DNA from: Nocardia mangyaensis
GTDB taxonomy: Bacteria; Actinomycetota; Actinomycetes; Mycobacteriales; Mycobacteriaceae
Length of the DNA stretch: 64,000 bases
Direction of reading: 5' to 3'
NCBI RefSeq assembly: GCF_001886715.1
Contig: NZ_CP018082.1
Coordinates: 6,696,001 to 6,760,000, forward strand
This document shows, in pieces, positions 45,829-56,242 of the stretch. Position 1 is the first letter of the stretch. Each line of letters opens with the position of its first letter. The notes under the pieces were generated by a model. That model made no database searches. It was not told where the DNA came from and saw only the letters and a list, made by a program, of their open reading frames with translations. Both the position numbers and the translations under genes were made by a program.

Positions 45829-47061
45829 TCATCGGGATTCCTGCGGCGGGGTGCGTCGTGCCGCCAGCGCGGCCAGGACATCGGCGGTGAGCTCCGGTGC
45901 GCGGTCGAGCAATTCGGACTCCGAGGTCGCCGCGCAGTGCAGTCCGCGCAGCACGGTGGTCGACAGCGCCTCGGCCGTGGCCGGTTCGTCGACGACGCCG
46001 CCGCAGCGCCGGTCCAGATATGCCTGCAACCGGGGCACGGCCACGGCGGTGGCGGTGCGGAAGAAGTCGTAGGTGGCCAGCCAGCGGGTGATCAGGTGGC
46101 CGGGGTGCATGTCCCAGCCCTGGTAGTAGCCCCGGCGCAGCGCGCGGTCGACCAGGCGGTGGTGGTTGGCGAAGGCAGCCTCGGGATCGGCGTCGGGCAC
46201 GATCTGGGTGGAGCCGTCGCAGATCCACACCCCGGTCTGCGCGGCGGCGACCTGCATGACGGACTTGGCGTGATCGGCGGCCGGGTGATCGAGCGCCTGG
46301 TCGGTGGCGGCGATGCCGCAGGCGGCGGTGTAGTCGTAGGTGCCGAAATGCAGTGCGCTGCACCGTCCGGCGGCGAGAGAGATCATCCGGGCGATCGGCG
46401 CGGTGCCGTCGGGGGCGATGATCGCTTGCGGGCTCTCGATCTGCAGTTCGAAGCGCAGGGTGTGATCGGGCAGGCCGTGCCCGCGTTCGAGCCCAGAGCA
46501 CAGGTCGACGATCGCCGAAACCTGTTCGGCAGCGCGGATCTTCGGCACCGTGAACACGAATCCGGGCAGCACGCCGCCCGCACCGTCGAGCACCAGCTCC
46601 AGGGTGCGCAGCGCGCGCCTGCGCTCACCCGCGGCCAGCCCCTTGGTCCGCACCCCGAACGAGGCGGGGGCGCCGGGCCGATCCGCCCAGCTCGCCAACG
46701 CCTTGCCCGCCGCGATCGCGGCGGCGTCCTCCTCCTCGTCGGAGCGGAAGCCGTAGCCGTCCTCGAAGTCGATCCGCAGATCCTGGATCGGCTGGTCGGT
46801 CAGCCTGCGCCGGACCGCGGGCAACGAACCGGTGGCATCGAGGCCGACCAGGAAGTCCGCGTGCCGGTGCAGCAGTTCGAGGGCGGCCGCGCCCCAGTCC
46901 GCGGGGGTGTCGGCGGTGGCGCGGTCGGCGGCCACATAGGCGGTGTGCACCGGCTGGACCCGGTCGCCCTGGCCCGGATATCGCGCCCGCAGGTCGGCGT
47001 CGACCGAGTCGAGCACCGCGTCGATCCGGGCGCGGATGTGCTCGGGAAGATGGGTGCTCAC
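45829..47061 (-). CDS. DUF6986, HpcH/HpaI aldolase-like protein in the purine operon
   Basis: A 410-residue protein of the phosphoenolpyruvate/pyruvate-domain (HpcH/citrate lyase/malate synthase-like) superfamily. [45 protein letters not shown] and [13 protein letters not shown] carry the likely acidic metal ligands. GTG 47061 overlaps the xdh stop (GTGA), so it is an integral member of the operon between xanthine dehydrogenase and allantoicase. No ureidoglycolate lyase gene is seen, so action on ureidoglycolate or glyoxylate is a testable guess. Confidence 0.78.
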   Translation of the reverse strand: MSTHLPEHIRARIDAVLDSVDADLRARYPGQGDRVQPVHTAYVAADRATADTPADWGAAALELLHRHADFLVGLDATGSLPAVRRRLTDQPIQDLRIDFEDGYGFRSDEEEDAAAIAAGKALASWADRPGAPASFGVRTKGLAAGERRRALRTLELVLDGAGGVLPGFVFTVPKIRAAEQVSAIVDLCSGLERGHGLPDHTLRFELQIESPQAIIAPDGTAPIARMISLAAGRCSALHFGTYDYTAACGIAATDQALDHPAADHAKSVMQVAAAQTGVWICDGSTQIVPDADPEAAFANHHRLVDRALRRGYYQGWDMHPGHLITRWLATYDFFRTATAVAVPRLQAYLDRRCGGVVDEPATAEALSTTVLRGLHCAATSESELLDRAPELTADVLAALAARRTPPQESR

Positions 47062-50000
47062 CCGGCGGTTCCTTCCTTGACGGTCCGCCACACACGGTCG
47101 GCGGTCATCGGTAGTCGGTCCGGTCGGACGCCGACGGCGTCGCGGATCGCGTTCGCCAGGGCCGGCGCCACCGGGTTGTACGGGGACTCGCTCATCGATT
47201 TGGCGCCCAGTGGTCCCAGTTCGTCACTGGTTTCGGCGAAATAGACCTCGGTGCGAGGCAGATCCGCGAACTGCGGAAGGTGATAGTGGCGCAAAGTCCT
47301 GGTGGTCACCACGCCCTGGTCGGTCCGCAGGTCCTCGTAGAGCGCGGTGCCGATCGCCTGGGCGACCCCGCCCTCGATCTGGCCGCGCAGCTGCACCGGG
47401 TTGACCACGGTGCCCGCGTCGGCGACCTGGATCGACTGCAGGATGCGCACGATGCCGGTGCACGGCTGCACGGCCACCCGGAAGGCGTGCACGTTGAAAC
47501 TCACCGAGCGCGGGGTGCCCGCGTGGGTGCCGTGGGCGACGAGCGGACCGTCGGCGAGCAGCGCAGCGGCGGCGAGCAGGTCGTCGCCACAGCGCACCCC
47601 GCCCGCCTCGAGCACGCATTCCCGTTCGGGATGTCCGCTGACCTTGGCCGCCCTGGCCAGCAGCATCGCGTGCAGTTCCAGGGCCGCCGCGTAGGAGGCC
47701 TTGCCCGCGACCATGGTGCCGGTGGAGCCGAAGGCGCCGGTGTCGTGGCCCACCACATCGGTATCGGACTGACGGATCACGATGCGGTCGGCGGTGGTGG
47801 CCAACGCCGTCGCGGCCAGCTGGACGTGCACAGTGGTGGTGCCGTTGCCGAATTCGGCGGTGCCGACACCGATTTCGTAGCGACCATCGGCCAGCACCCT
47901 GGCGGTGGCGTCGGCATGGTGTCCGCGCGGCGGCACGGTAGCGATCATCGCCACGGCCATCCCCTCGCCCAGCTGCCAGTCCGGGCCGGGCACCGCGGCA
48001 CCGTTGCCGCGGCGCAGGGCCTGCTGGGCGGTGTCGAGGCACTGGTCGAGGCCGTAACTGCCGAAGGTCAGATCGCTCTCGTCGACCTCGGCGCCGGTGA
48101 ACTGGTCGCCCGGGATCACCACATTGCGCCTGCGGAATTCGAACGGGTCGATGTCGAGTTCGCGGGCGAGTTCGTCGATGGCGGACTCGACGCCGAAGAT
48201 CACCTGCCCCAGGCCGTAGCCGCGGAAGGCACCGGAGGGAACGTTGTTGGTGTACACCGCCTGTGCGTCGACGCGCTTGTTCGGGCAGCGGTAGACGGCC
48301 ACCGATTCGCCGACGGAGTGGAACAGCACGCCCGCGCTGTGGTTGCCGTAGGCGCCCGCGTCGGCGAGGACGTCCACCGCCAACGCGGTGAGCAGGCCGT
48401 TCGCGTCGGCCGCCGCGGTCACCGCCACTCGCATCGGGTGACGAACGGTGGCGGAGGTGAATTCGTCGGTACGGGTGAACTCGTACTGCACGGGGTGCCC
48501 GGTCCGCAGCACGGCCAGCGCGATCAGGTCCTCGGCCAGCATCTCCTGCTTGGCCCCGAATCCGCCACCGACGCGAGTGGCGAAGACCCGCACCCGATCT
48601 CGCCCGAGTCCGAAGAGATGGCACAGCTCCTCGCGCACCAGGAACGGCACCTGAGTGCTCGACCGGACCACGAGTCTGCCCGCGTCGTCGAGCCAGCCGA
48701 TCCCGCCGTGCGTCTCCAGGTGCACATGTTGCACACGCGGCGAATTCCACACGCCTCGAACGATTTTCGCTGCACCCTCGATGCCTGCGCCGACATCGCC
48801 GACACCGCCGTGGATCTCGGCGATCAGATTGTGGTCGCGGTCGGCGATCCGCGCCGAATCCGGCTTGTCGGCATGCAGTTTCGGCGCATCGTCGGCCAAC
48901 GCCGCTTCCGGTTCGAACACCGCGGGCAGCACCTCGTATTCCACCCGCAACGCCCGCACACCGGCCCGCGCCGCGTCGAGAGTCTCGCCCACCACGGCCG
49001 CCACCCGCTGCCCCGCGAACCGCACGGTGCTGTCGAGCACGAAGGTGTCGTCCGGATCGTCCTCGCGCAGTTCGTGCCGCGCCGTCGAGAACGCTGTCGC
49101 GGGTGCGTCCCCATGCGTCAACACCGCCCGCACTCCCGGAACAGCCGCTGCCGCGGTCACATCGATGGCGACGATCCGCGCGTGTGGATGCGGGCTGGCC
49201 AGCACCGCGAGATGCCACGGCGCCACCGGCGGCGCCTGCTCCCCCGACCCCGGCACCACATCGAGGGTGAACGCCTCCCCACCCCGCACGATCCGCTCCG
49301 CCCCAGGAGCCCGTACCCCGTCCCCGACCTGTCCGGCGCGATGCCGACCCCGCATGCCGCCGACCTCGGCGTTCACTACGGGCACTGCCTCGGCCCCGGC
49401 ACCGCTCTCGGACTCCGCCGGGCTCGCCTGCACGTCGCTCGCAAGCCCCGAGCCGTGACCACCCATTCGCGCCTCGACAGCGTGCGCCGCGGCCTCCCCT
49501 ACGTCGGGGCCTTCCGCCGCGGAAACAGTGGTGGTTTCCCGCTCCCGACTCGCACCGACGTAGGAGTCGACGGCGGGCCCCGCGGCGACGACCGCCGCAC
49601 CGGTGGCGGCGTCGACCTGCGAATTCACGGGGAGAGCAGTCGCCTCGTCAGTGAAGCGCCCCTCCACGTCGCCAGCGGACGGACCAGGCCGCTCGGCCAC
49701 CGTTTGCGGCGAATCGGCAGGTCCGGCGGTTGTGCACAGGGATGCACAGGGTGTGGTGAGGGCGTCGGCGATGGCACGGTAGCCCGTGCAGCGGCAGAGG
49801 TTTCCCTTCAGCAGTTCAGCGCGCTCGGTGTCGGTGACGGCCTCCGCGCTCAGGGGTTCGGTGTCGGCGGTCTCCGCCTGACCGTCTTCCGCCGGACTCG
49901 GCGAGTCGCCGCTGACAGGAGCCGAGCGGGCCGCCGCGAGACCGGTCGCGGTGACCACCATCCCGGCGGTACAGAACCCGCACTGGAATCCGGCGCGCTC

Positions 50001-50264
50001 GACGAAGCTGCGCTGCACCGAATTCGGGCCGTCGGTATCGGCGAGGCCGGCGGCTGTCGTCACGGTACGGTTCGCGGCGCGGTGCGCGGGGATGAGGCAG
50101 GAGTGGACCGGTTCGCCGTCGAGCAGGACCGAGCAGGCACCACAGTCGCCCGAGTCACAGCCCTTCTTGACAGCGAGTTCGCCCTGGTCACGCAGCAGGG
50201 TGCGCAGGCACTGGCCGGGGCGCGCGGTCGCCTCGACCGCGTGTCCGTCGACTTCCAGTCTCAT
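47058..50264 (-). CDS. xdhA: xanthine dehydrogenase, fused [2Fe-2S] and molybdenum subunits
   Basis: A 1068-residue fusion. Residues 1-170 form the iron-sulfur domain: first cluster Cys36, 41, 44, 56 ([16 protein letters not shown]), second cluster Cys95, 98, 157, 159 ([20 protein letters not shown]). A 35-residue insert (about 113-147) splits the second-cluster domain and a disordered Ala/Glu/Ser linker (about 175-310) leads to the molybdopterin domain, with [20 protein letters not shown] and [16 protein letters not shown]. It oxidises hypoxanthine and xanthine to urate. FAD is on a separate chain encoded upstream. Confidence 0.9.
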   Translation of the reverse strand: MRLEVDGHAVEATARPGQCLRTLLRDQGELAVKKGCDSGDCGACSVLLDGEPVHSCLIPAHRAANRTVTTAAGLADTDGPNSVQRSFVERAGFQCGFCTAGMVVTATGLAAARSAPVSGDSPSPAEDGQAETADTEPLSAEAVTDTERAELLKGNLCRCTGYRAIADALTTPCASLCTTAGPADSPQTVAERPGPSAGDVEGRFTDEATALPVNSQVDAATGAAVVAAGPAVDSYVGASRERETTTVSAAEGPDVGEAAAHAVEARMGGHGSGLASDVQASPAESESGAGAEAVPVVNAEVGGMRGRHRAGQVGDGVRAPGAERIVRGGEAFTLDVVPGSGEQAPPVAPWHLAVLASPHPHARIVAIDVTAAAAVPGVRAVLTHGDAPATAFSTARHELREDDPDDTFVLDSTVRFAGQRVAAVVGETLDAARAGVRALRVEYEVLPAVFEPEAALADDAPKLHADKPDSARIADRDHNLIAEIHGGVGDVGAGIEGAAKIVRGVWNSPRVQHVHLETHGGIGWLDDAGRLVVRSSTQVPFLVREELCHLFGLGRDRVRVFATRVGGGFGAKQEMLAEDLIALAVLRTGHPVQYEFTRTDEFTSATVRHPMRVAVTAAADANGLLTALAVDVLADAGAYGNHSAGVLFHSVGESVAVYRCPNKRVDAQAVYTNNVPSGAFRGYGLGQVIFGVESAIDELARELDIDPFEFRRRNVVIPGDQFTGAEVDESDLTFGSYGLDQCLDTAQQALRRGNGAAVPGPDWQLGEGMAVAMIATVPPRGHHADATARVLADGRYEIGVGTAEFGNGTTTVHVQLAATALATTADRIVIRQSDTDVVGHDTGAFGSTGTMVAGKASYAAALELHAMLLARAAKVSGHPERECVLEAGGVRCGDDLLAAAALLADGPLVAHGTHAGTPRSVSFNVHAFRVAVQPCTGIVRILQSIQVADAGTVVNPVQLRGQIEGGVAQAIGTALYEDLRTDQGVVTTRTLRHYHLPQFADLPRTEVYFAETSDELGPLGAKSMSESPYNPVAPALANAIRDAVGVRPDRLPMTADRVWRTVKEGTAG

Positions 50265-50286
50265 GAGCCACCTCCTCGGGCCGTGG

Positions 50287-51132
50287 TCAGGGTGTCGCCC
50301 GTAGCTCGGCGGCCACCTCGGCTGCCAGCAGCCCGGTCACGTGCCGACGCCAGTCCGGCGCGCCGTGCGGATCGTCGAACCACAGCGACGGCTCGACCTC
50401 GGACAGCGCGTCGGCGAGCTCGAATTCCCTCGGTACAGAATCGAAGTCGAGTACCACCGGACGCACCGTGGCGGCGGTGACGGTGATCGCGCACCGGCCG
50501 TCGGCCGTCCGCCTGCCCATCACCACCGCACCGGAGCGACCGAGCGGGGCCAACGCGATCTTGCGAAAACTGGTGTGCGCCATCAGGCTCGCGGCGGGTA
50601 CCAGGAACGACCGCACCACCGCGCCCGCGGCCAGCACGTTCTCCCCGGGCCCGGTCACGAACTCGCGCAGCGGAATCCGCCGCTCGCCGCCCCCGCGCGG
50701 CCAGACCACCGCGACCGCGTCGAGCGCGACCAACGCGCCGAGCACCGCACCTGCCGGCAGTGAAAGACAGACGTTCCCGCCGACGGTGGCCGTGCGCCAG
50801 ATCTTGTGCGAGGCCAGCAGGGCCCGGCACGCCGGTGCGAACAGCGCGGTGCCGGGCCAATCCGGACGCAGCGTCGCCGTGCCGAGTTCCCGGCCTGGAC
50901 GCGCACCGGCGAATTCGGCCAGCGTGCAGGTCGCCGCGATCTCCAGCCCGGCCGGGGTCGCGGTGAGCGACGGCCAGCCCAGCGTGGTGATGTCGACGAG
51001 CCGGTCGAGATGATCGTGCGGCTCGGAGTACAGGAAGGTGCCCCCGGCCAGTACCGCGCTGCCCGGCCCGACCAGGGCCAGATCGGCGCGTTCGCGGGCG
51101 AGAACCACCTCTCGAACAGTGTCCAGATCCAC
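50287..51132 (-). CDS. xdhB: xanthine dehydrogenase FAD-binding subunit
   Basis: A 281-residue CO-dehydrogenase-flavoprotein-like subunit. FAD contacts are in [26 protein letters not shown] and [15 protein letters not shown]; the C-terminal domain follows [16 protein letters not shown]. It passes electrons from the iron-sulfur domain to NAD or another acceptor. GTG 51132 is the start; the fused large subunit begins 22 bp downstream. Confidence 0.9.
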   Translation of the reverse strand: MDLDTVREVVLARERADLALVGPGSAVLAGGTFLYSEPHDHLDRLVDITTLGWPSLTATPAGLEIAATCTLAEFAGARPGRELGTATLRPDWPGTALFAPACRALLASHKIWRTATVGGNVCLSLPAGAVLGALVALDAVAVVWPRGGGERRIPLREFVTGPGENVLAAGAVVRSFLVPAASLMAHTSFRKIALAPLGRSGAVVMGRRTADGRCAITVTAATVRPVVLDFDSVPREFELADALSEVEPSLWFDDPHGAPDWRRHVTGLLAAEVAAELRATP

Positions 51133-51225
51133 GTTGCACCTCGCTTACCTCACCGGCCACAGTAGGGGCCGGGAGTTGCCGCGATGTTGCGCGACACTCG
51201 CGACAGATTGCGCTGCGGTTAATCC

Positions 51226-51233
51226 GGTATACC
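51226..51233. promoter_or_regulatory. GGTATACC palindrome in the xdh promoter region
   Basis: The 155-bp region between the deaminase and xdhB genes contains GGTATACC in an AT-rich patch (GGTTAATCCGGTATACCACT). Read on the minus strand it offers a TATACC -10 about 95 bases before xdhB and could also be a GntR-type site. Confidence 0.3.
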
Positions 51234-51287
51234 ACTCCAGTGTGCGCCGATCTCGGCGAAACCGCAGCTCAGCACGCACGGCGACGA

Positions 51288-52658
51288 TCACGCACCGGCC
51301 AGCAGGGCGGCCTGCGCCTGGGCCACCTCGGCTCCGACCATCGCCTCGTCGACCGTCGTCACGACACCGTCGCGCACCACCTCGCACCCGTTCACCCACA
51401 GCCCGGCCAGCGGCGGTGCCGACCCGAGCACCAAGGCCACCACCGGGTCCTCGATCCCCGCATGCGCGGGCGTATCGAGCCGCCACAGCGCCAGATCGGC
51501 CAGCTTGCCCGGCTCGATCGACCCGATCTCGGCCTCGCGGCCGAGCACCCGCGCGCCGCCCATGGTCGCCAGTTCCAGCGCGGTCCGCACGGTCATCGCC
51601 CGCGGCCCCCCGACGGCTCGCGCGTACAGCAGCGCGTTGCGCGGTTCCTCGATCATCGAACTCGACTCATTGCTCGCCGCGCCGTCGACCCCGAGCCCCA
51701 CCGGTACCCCCGCCGCCACCAGATCGGCGGTCCGCGCGATCCCCGCGCCCAGCCGGCCGTTGGAGGTCGGGCAGTGCGCCACCCCAGTGCCGGTGCGCGC
51801 CATCGCGGCGATCGCCGGATCGTCGAGGTGCACGGCGTGGGCGTACCAGACGTCGTCGCCGAGCCAGCCCAGCTGTTCCATGTACTGCGCGGGCGTGCAA
51901 CCGAAGGTGCGCAGGCAGAAGTCCTGCTCGTCGAGGGTTTCGGCGAGGTGGGTGTGCAGCCGGACCCCGGCGGTCCTGGCCAGGGTCGCGGACTCGCGCA
52001 TCAGTTCGGCGGTCACCGAGAACGGCGAGCACGGCGCGAGCGCGATCCGCACCATGGCGTCGAAGGACGGGTCGTGCCACTCGGCGATGGCCCTGGCGCT
52101 CGCGGTGAGGATGTCGTCGATCGACTCGACCACCTCGTCCGGCGGCAGCCCGCCCTGGCTCTGTCCCAGGTCCATCGACCCGCGCGCCGGATGGAAGCGC
52201 AGCCCCACCGTGGCCGCCGCGCCGATCTCGGCGCCGAGCAGATCGCCGCCGCCGCGCGGGAACACGTAGTGGTGATCCGAGGACGTGGTGCAGCCGCTGC
52301 GGGCCAGCGAGACCAGCGCACCGGTCGCCGCCGTGCGCACCGACTTCTCATCGATGCGCGCCCACACCGGATACAGCGTGGTCAGCCATTCGAAGAGCGT
52401 GTTGTCGGCAGCCAGGCCGCGGGTGATCCACTGGTAGAGGTGGTGGTGGGTGTTGACCAGACCGGGCGTGAGCACACAGCCGCGTCCGTCGATCCGGGCG
52501 ACCTCGGGCCCGAGGCCCGGTGCCTTGCCCGCACCGACGGCATCGATCCGGTTGCCGCGCACCGTGACCCAGCCCTCGCGATACTCGGTACCCGCCGCGT
52601 CGACGGTCACCACCGCGCACCCGTCGATCAGCAGGTCCGGCGTGCTCACGGCTGCCAT
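51288..52658 (-). CDS. amidohydrolase, probable 8-oxoguanine deaminase
   Basis: A 456-residue amidohydrolase of the guanine/8-oxoguanine deaminase class. Zinc and catalytic residues are in NTHHHLYQWITRGL, RLHTHLAET, WYAHAVHLD and GLGVDGAASNES; SSDHHYVFP is typical of 8-oxoguanine deaminases. It would yield urate directly from 8-oxoguanine. ATG 52658 overlaps the urate oxidase end by 13 bases; GTG 52649 in GTGA overlap is an alternative start. Confidence 0.85.
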   Translation of the reverse strand: MAAVSTPDLLIDGCAVVTVDAAGTEYREGWVTVRGNRIDAVGAGKAPGLGPEVARIDGRGCVLTPGLVNTHHHLYQWITRGLAADNTLFEWLTTLYPVWARIDEKSVRTAATGALVSLARSGCTTSSDHHYVFPRGGGDLLGAEIGAAATVGLRFHPARGSMDLGQSQGGLPPDEVVESIDDILTASARAIAEWHDPSFDAMVRIALAPCSPFSVTAELMRESATLARTAGVRLHTHLAETLDEQDFCLRTFGCTPAQYMEQLGWLGDDVWYAHAVHLDDPAIAAMARTGTGVAHCPTSNGRLGAGIARTADLVAAGVPVGLGVDGAASNESSSMIEEPRNALLYARAVGGPRAMTVRTALELATMGGARVLGREAEIGSIEPGKLADLALWRLDTPAHAGIEDPVVALVLGSAPPLAGLWVNGCEVVRDGVVTTVDEAMVGAEVAQAQAALLAGA

Positions 52659-53551
52659 GCGATGCCCGCCTCGGGTGCGTCGGCGCGGGCCAGGGTGGCG
52701 TGGATCGAGCCGTAGGGCCGGTCCGCCGCCCAGAACACCTCGTTGACGTTCCCGAGCCCGAACTGCGCGAGGTCGTAGTCGAAGTGGTGTTTGTTCGGCG
52801 CCGACAACCGGATCTCGGCGAGGACCGGGAACCGTTCCAGCGCGGCGGTGCCCATCGCGTGCAGCGTCTGTTGCAGCGCCTTGGAGTAGGTGGTCGCGAA
52901 CAGTTCGAGCAGGGTGGCGCGGATGCCGTCGTAGACCTCGTCCCAGTCGAATCCGCTGGTCTCGGCGAAGCGCCACTGCACGATCAGCGAGGTGGCGAGC
53001 ACGCGATCGTGGGTCGGGGCCAGGGTCGTGTACTCGTCGGTCAGGAAATCGGCGAACTCCGAGCCGGTCGACTTGAGCAGCACCAGGTCCTTGATCCCGC
53101 CGATCACCCAGCTCTGCTGCTCGGCACCGGTGCCCGCCACGGTCACCGCGGCGGTGCGCACCTCGGGACCCTGCCGGACCCAGGTGTGGTCGTGTTCGGT
53201 GCCGTCGATCGAGACACGCTGCCAACCATAGGAATCCACGTCGATGCGTGCGCTCGACACCGGGTCGACCGTGTCGACGAAGTGCTTCGCCAACGCGATC
53301 GCGTAGTCCTCCACGGTGTCGAGCCCCGGCTTCTTCGAGAAGATGAAGGCGGTGTGCTTCTGGGTGTCGGTGGGCAGGACGTGACGCTGGTCACCCTCGG
53401 TGTAGGCCGCCTCGAAATCCCCGCGCAGGGTGGTCGAGACGTTCACGTCGCGGATCTCGTGGCGCGCGTTCTCCTTGTGGAAGCGCACGACCCGGTTCTC
53501 GGCTTTGCCGTATCGGTGGTCGGTCAACACGATCGGACCGGTCAATGCCAT
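52646..53551 (-). CDS. uox: urate oxidase (factor-independent)
   Basis: A 301-residue uricase converting urate to 5-hydroxyisourate and H2O2. Catalytic Lys, Thr and His are in RYGKAENRVVRFHK, LPTDTQKHTAFIF and SAPNKHHFDYDL. It occupies the expected place between the urate-forming and hydroxyisourate-processing genes. ATG 53551 is 3 bases from the uraH stop. Confidence 0.96.
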   Translation of the reverse strand: MALTGPIVLTDHRYGKAENRVVRFHKENARHEIRDVNVSTTLRGDFEAAYTEGDQRHVLPTDTQKHTAFIFSKKPGLDTVEDYAIALAKHFVDTVDPVSSARIDVDSYGWQRVSIDGTEHDHTWVRQGPEVRTAAVTVAGTGAEQQSWVIGGIKDLVLLKSTGSEFADFLTDEYTTLAPTHDRVLATSLIVQWRFAETSGFDWDEVYDGIRATLLELFATTYSKALQQTLHAMGTAALERFPVLAEIRLSAPNKHHFDYDLAQFGLGNVNEVFWAADRPYGSIHATLARADAPEAGIAWQP

Positions 53552-53554
53552 CGG

Positions 53555-53872
53555 TCAGCTCCCTCGGTAGGTGGAATAGGCGAACGGCGACAGCAGCAGC
53601 GGCACATGCAGATGCGGCTGCTCACCCACCGTGAACGCGACGCAGACCTCCGGGTAGAAGGTCTCGACGCCCTGCGCCGCGAAATAGGCCCCGGTATCGA
53701 AGAACAGGCGGTAGTCGCCCGGATTCAAACCGGCGGCGAGCTCTTTCACCCGCCCGTCGGCATCGGTGAGCGCCTCGGTGAGCCGCTGCTCACCGCGCGT
53801 GAGCCACACCGCGACCCCCTCGGCGGGCACCCCGCGCACCGCGTCGAGCACATGCGTGCTCAGCCCGGTCAC
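53555..53872 (-). CDS. uraH: 5-hydroxyisourate hydrolase
   Basis: A 105-residue transthyretin-like protein with catalytic His in LSTHVLD, the His in PHLHVPLLLSPF and the diagnostic C-terminal tetrapeptide YRGS. It hydrolyses 5-hydroxyisourate to OHCU. GTG 53872 overlaps the upstream decarboxylase stop (GTGA). Confidence 0.96.
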   Translation of the reverse strand: MTGLSTHVLDAVRGVPAEGVAVWLTRGEQRLTEALTDADGRVKELAAGLNPGDYRLFFDTGAYFAAQGVETFYPEVCVAFTVGEQPHLHVPLLLSPFAYSTYRGS

Positions 53873-54363
53873 GACGCGTCCACCAGTCGCGCCAGGCGCA
53901 GTCGGTTGATCTTCGCCAATTCGGTTCGCATGACCTGCCTTTCGGTCGGAGCATCGTTGTCGAGCCGGGCCCGCAGCAGCGCCAGCAACTCCTCGCCGCC
54001 GCGCCCCGCCGCGCACACCAGGTAGATGTGGCCGAACTTCGCCTCGTAGGCGCGGTTGCCCTCGGCCAGTGCCGAGCGCACCTGGGCACCCGAGACACCG
54101 GACTGCTCGCGGGCCGAAGCCGCCGAGGTCGGGCGGTCACCGATGCGCGGGTGACCGGCCAGCGCCTCGTCGATATCGGCGTCGTCGAGCGCCGCCAGCG
54201 CGGCGTCGGCGGCATCGAACAGCGAATCCGCGGTGTCATAGGGGCGGGCGGCCACCACCGCCCGCGCCCAGCGTGGGGCGGAGCAACAGGCAAGCAATGC
54301 CGACTCTGCGGCCGGCGCCGCAAGATCGTTGAAACCCGCGAGGCCGATCGCTTCGCTCTGCAT
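53869..54363 (-). CDS. uraD: 2-oxo-4-hydroxy-4-carboxy-5-ureidoimidazoline (OHCU) decarboxylase
   Basis: A 164-residue decarboxylase giving S-allantoin. The catalytic His is in GHPRIGDRP, Glu in SAREQSGV, and YEAKFGHIYLVCAAGR is a family signature. ATG 54363 starts MQSEAIGLAG; the large open frame upstream is not coding. It is first gene of the left-going group, divergent from mocA. The 126-bp divergent region contains GTAAT (54451-54455) and ATTAC (54475-54479) as a weak dyad. Confidence 0.93.
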   Translation of the reverse strand: MQSEAIGLAGFNDLAAPAAESALLACCSAPRWARAVVAARPYDTADSLFDAADAALAALDDADIDEALAGHPRIGDRPTSAASAREQSGVSGAQVRSALAEGNRAYEAKFGHIYLVCAAGRGGEELLALLRARLDNDAPTERQVMRTELAKINRLRLARLVDAS

Positions 54364-54489
54364 CGGTCCAGCATCTCCCCATCCCCACCTGGCCGCCACC
54401 GATGTGCAGTCCGTCACGTCGGCGTGTCGTCGCCGAGGGGCTGCGCGGCTGTAATCGACCGGCAACATTGCGTCATTACCTTTGCTCAC

Positions 54490-55071
54490 ATGTCCCCGAT
54501 CGAGCCGTGCGCGGGAATCGTCCTCGCCGCGGGCGCGGGTACCCGCTACGGCAAACCCAAGGCACTCGCCGAGAACGGCGCCTGGTTGCGCGCGGCGGTC
54601 ACCGCCCTGCGCGACGGCGGCTGCGCGCCGGTGATCGTGATGCTCGGCGCCACCGGACCAGATCCAGCGAACGTCGATCTGCCAGCCGACACCGAGTGGC
54701 GCTGGGTCGCCGACTGGGCGACCGGGCTGAGCGCGACCGTGCGCGCGGGCTTGCGCGCGGCCGCCGAGGCGAACACCGAATACGCGGCGTTCCTGCCCGT
54801 CGACCTCCCCGATATCGGTGCCGATGTCGTCGCCAGGGTGCTGGCCGCGGCGCGCGCGAGTGACAGTGGATTGGCTCGTGCTGTGTTTCACAGCACACCC
54901 GGTCATCCCGCTGTGATGAAGAACAAGCACTGGGAAGCAATTTCGGCGACGGCAGTAGGTGATACAGGGGGCGGTTCCTATTTGGGCACCCGACAGGATA
55001 TGGTGTGCGTCACGTGCGACGACTTGGCGACAGGGACCGATCGCGATTTCCCGGAAGTCGCCGCACAGTGA
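54490..55071 (+). CDS. MobA/MocA-like molybdenum cofactor nucleotidyltransferase
   Basis: A 193-residue NTP transferase beginning AGIVLAAGAGTRYGKPKAL, with LPVDLPDIGADVV and HPAVMKNKHWEA. Homologues (MocA, XdhC partners) attach CMP to molybdopterin for xanthine-dehydrogenase-family enzymes. It precedes xdhC by 14 bp and is divergent from the catabolic genes, consistent with maturing the Xdh cofactor. Confidence 0.87.
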   Translation: MSPIEPCAGIVLAAGAGTRYGKPKALAENGAWLRAAVTALRDGGCAPVIVMLGATGPDPANVDLPADTEWRWVADWATGLSATVRAGLRAAAEANTEYAAFLPVDLPDIGADVVARVLAAARASDSGLARAVFHSTPGHPAVMKNKHWEAISATAVGDTGGGSYLGTRQDMVCVTCDDLATGTDRDFPEVAAQ

Positions 55072-55085
55072 TCGGAGTTTGAGAT

Positions 55086-56102
55086 ATGCGCGATATCGTC
55101 GATGACCTTCTGCGAGTGTGGCATTCGGGCCGCACGGGTGGCCTCGCCACCGTGGTCCGCACCATCGGCACCAACGCGCTGCCGATCGGTTCGGCAATGC
55201 TCGTCACCCCCAACGGCGGGGTCTTCGGATCCATCGCGTCGGGCCGGTTGGAAGAGACCGTCTACGCGGCCGCGCTGGAAGCCGCGCGCACCGGCGTCCG
55301 GCAATTACGCCGCTACAGCATGATCACCGGCATGGAGTCCACCTCCGACGACGGCACCCTCGTCGACATCTTCGTCGAGCCGTTCTCCTGCCGCGATTTC
55401 CCCGAGTTCCCCACCATCGCCGCCGACATCCAGGCCCATCGCCGGGTCACCGTGTTCACCGTGGTGTGGAATCAGGACCCCGATGTGATCGGCCAGCATC
55501 TGGTCACCGATCGCAAGCACGCCACCGAACTCGTCGCGCTGCCGGAGTCGGATCTGTTCGTCGCCTCCTACTGCCCGCCGCCGCGGCTGCTGATCTTCGG
55601 CGCCAACGCCTATGCCGCCACCCTGGCCGCGCAGGCCCGGATGATCGGGTACCAGGTCAGCATCTGCGATTCGCGCCCCGAATTCGCCGACCCGGCCTCT
55701 TTCCCCGGCGTCGAGGTGGTCGTGGACTGGCCGCACCGCTACCTCAACACCCTCGCGGCCGCGGGCGAGATCGACTCCGACACCGGCATCGTCGTCCTCG
55801 CCAACGAGCCCCGCTTCGAGATCCCCCTGCTCACCGTCGCCCTGCGCCTGCCCGAACTGGGCTACCTCGCCGCCCTCGGCTCCCCCGCCGACCAGGCCCG
55901 TCGCCTCGACGATCTGCGCGCGGGCGGCTTCGACGAGCCCACCCTGGCCCGCCTGCACGTGCCCGCCGGCCTCGAATCCGGGCCGCGAACCCCCGCCGAA
56001 ACCGCCGTCTTCATCACCGCCGACTTCCTCGCCTCCCGCGCGGGCATGCGCCTGGCCGCCCACCGCGATTTCGGTTCCTCCACGGTCGGCATGGCGATCT
56101 GA
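55086..56102 (+). CDS. xdhC: XdhC-family molybdenum cofactor insertion/sulfuration chaperone
   Basis: A 338-residue XdhC/CoxI protein. The N-terminal CoxI domain has ATVVRTIGTNALPIGSAMLV and GSIASGRLEETV, and the C-terminal Rossmann domain has RLLIFGANAYAATLA and CDSRPEFADPASFP. These proteins bind sulfurated Moco and load xanthine dehydrogenase. In tandem with the nucleotidyltransferase. A hairpin follows. Confidence 0.9.
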   Translation: MRDIVDDLLRVWHSGRTGGLATVVRTIGTNALPIGSAMLVTPNGGVFGSIASGRLEETVYAAALEAARTGVRQLRRYSMITGMESTSDDGTLVDIFVEPFSCRDFPEFPTIAADIQAHRRVTVFTVVWNQDPDVIGQHLVTDRKHATELVALPESDLFVASYCPPPRLLIFGANAYAATLAAQARMIGYQVSICDSRPEFADPASFPGVEVVVDWPHRYLNTLAAAGEIDSDTGIVVLANEPRFEIPLLTVALRLPELGYLAALGSPADQARRLDDLRAGGFDEPTLARLHVPAGLESGPRTPAETAVFITADFLASRAGMRLAAHRDFGSSTVGMAI

Positions 56103-56170
56103 CGGTGCCCGTCACCTGCGTTTTCAGCGACTGTTGAGCGTATGGATCGAGCTCTGCAGCTACTGACCGA

Positions 56171-56212
56171 GGCCCTGGTGGCGCCCACTGTCGTGGGTGG
56201 GCAACCAGGGCC
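56171..56212. terminator. bidirectional hairpin between xdhC and the ABC transporter
   Basis: GGCCCTGGT (56171-56179) and ACCAGGGCC (56204-56212) enclose a further GCCCAC/GTGGG stem. It sits between two convergent gene ends and can serve both strands. Confidence 0.6.
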
Positions 56213-56242
56213 AGGTGATCGATAGGTCCGGCGAACGAACCC

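Noticed and set aside
47280..50480. 1066-codon plus-strand open frame opposite xanthine dehydrogenase
   Set aside because: It mirrors a gene with complete cofactor motifs; long antisense frames are expected at this GC content.
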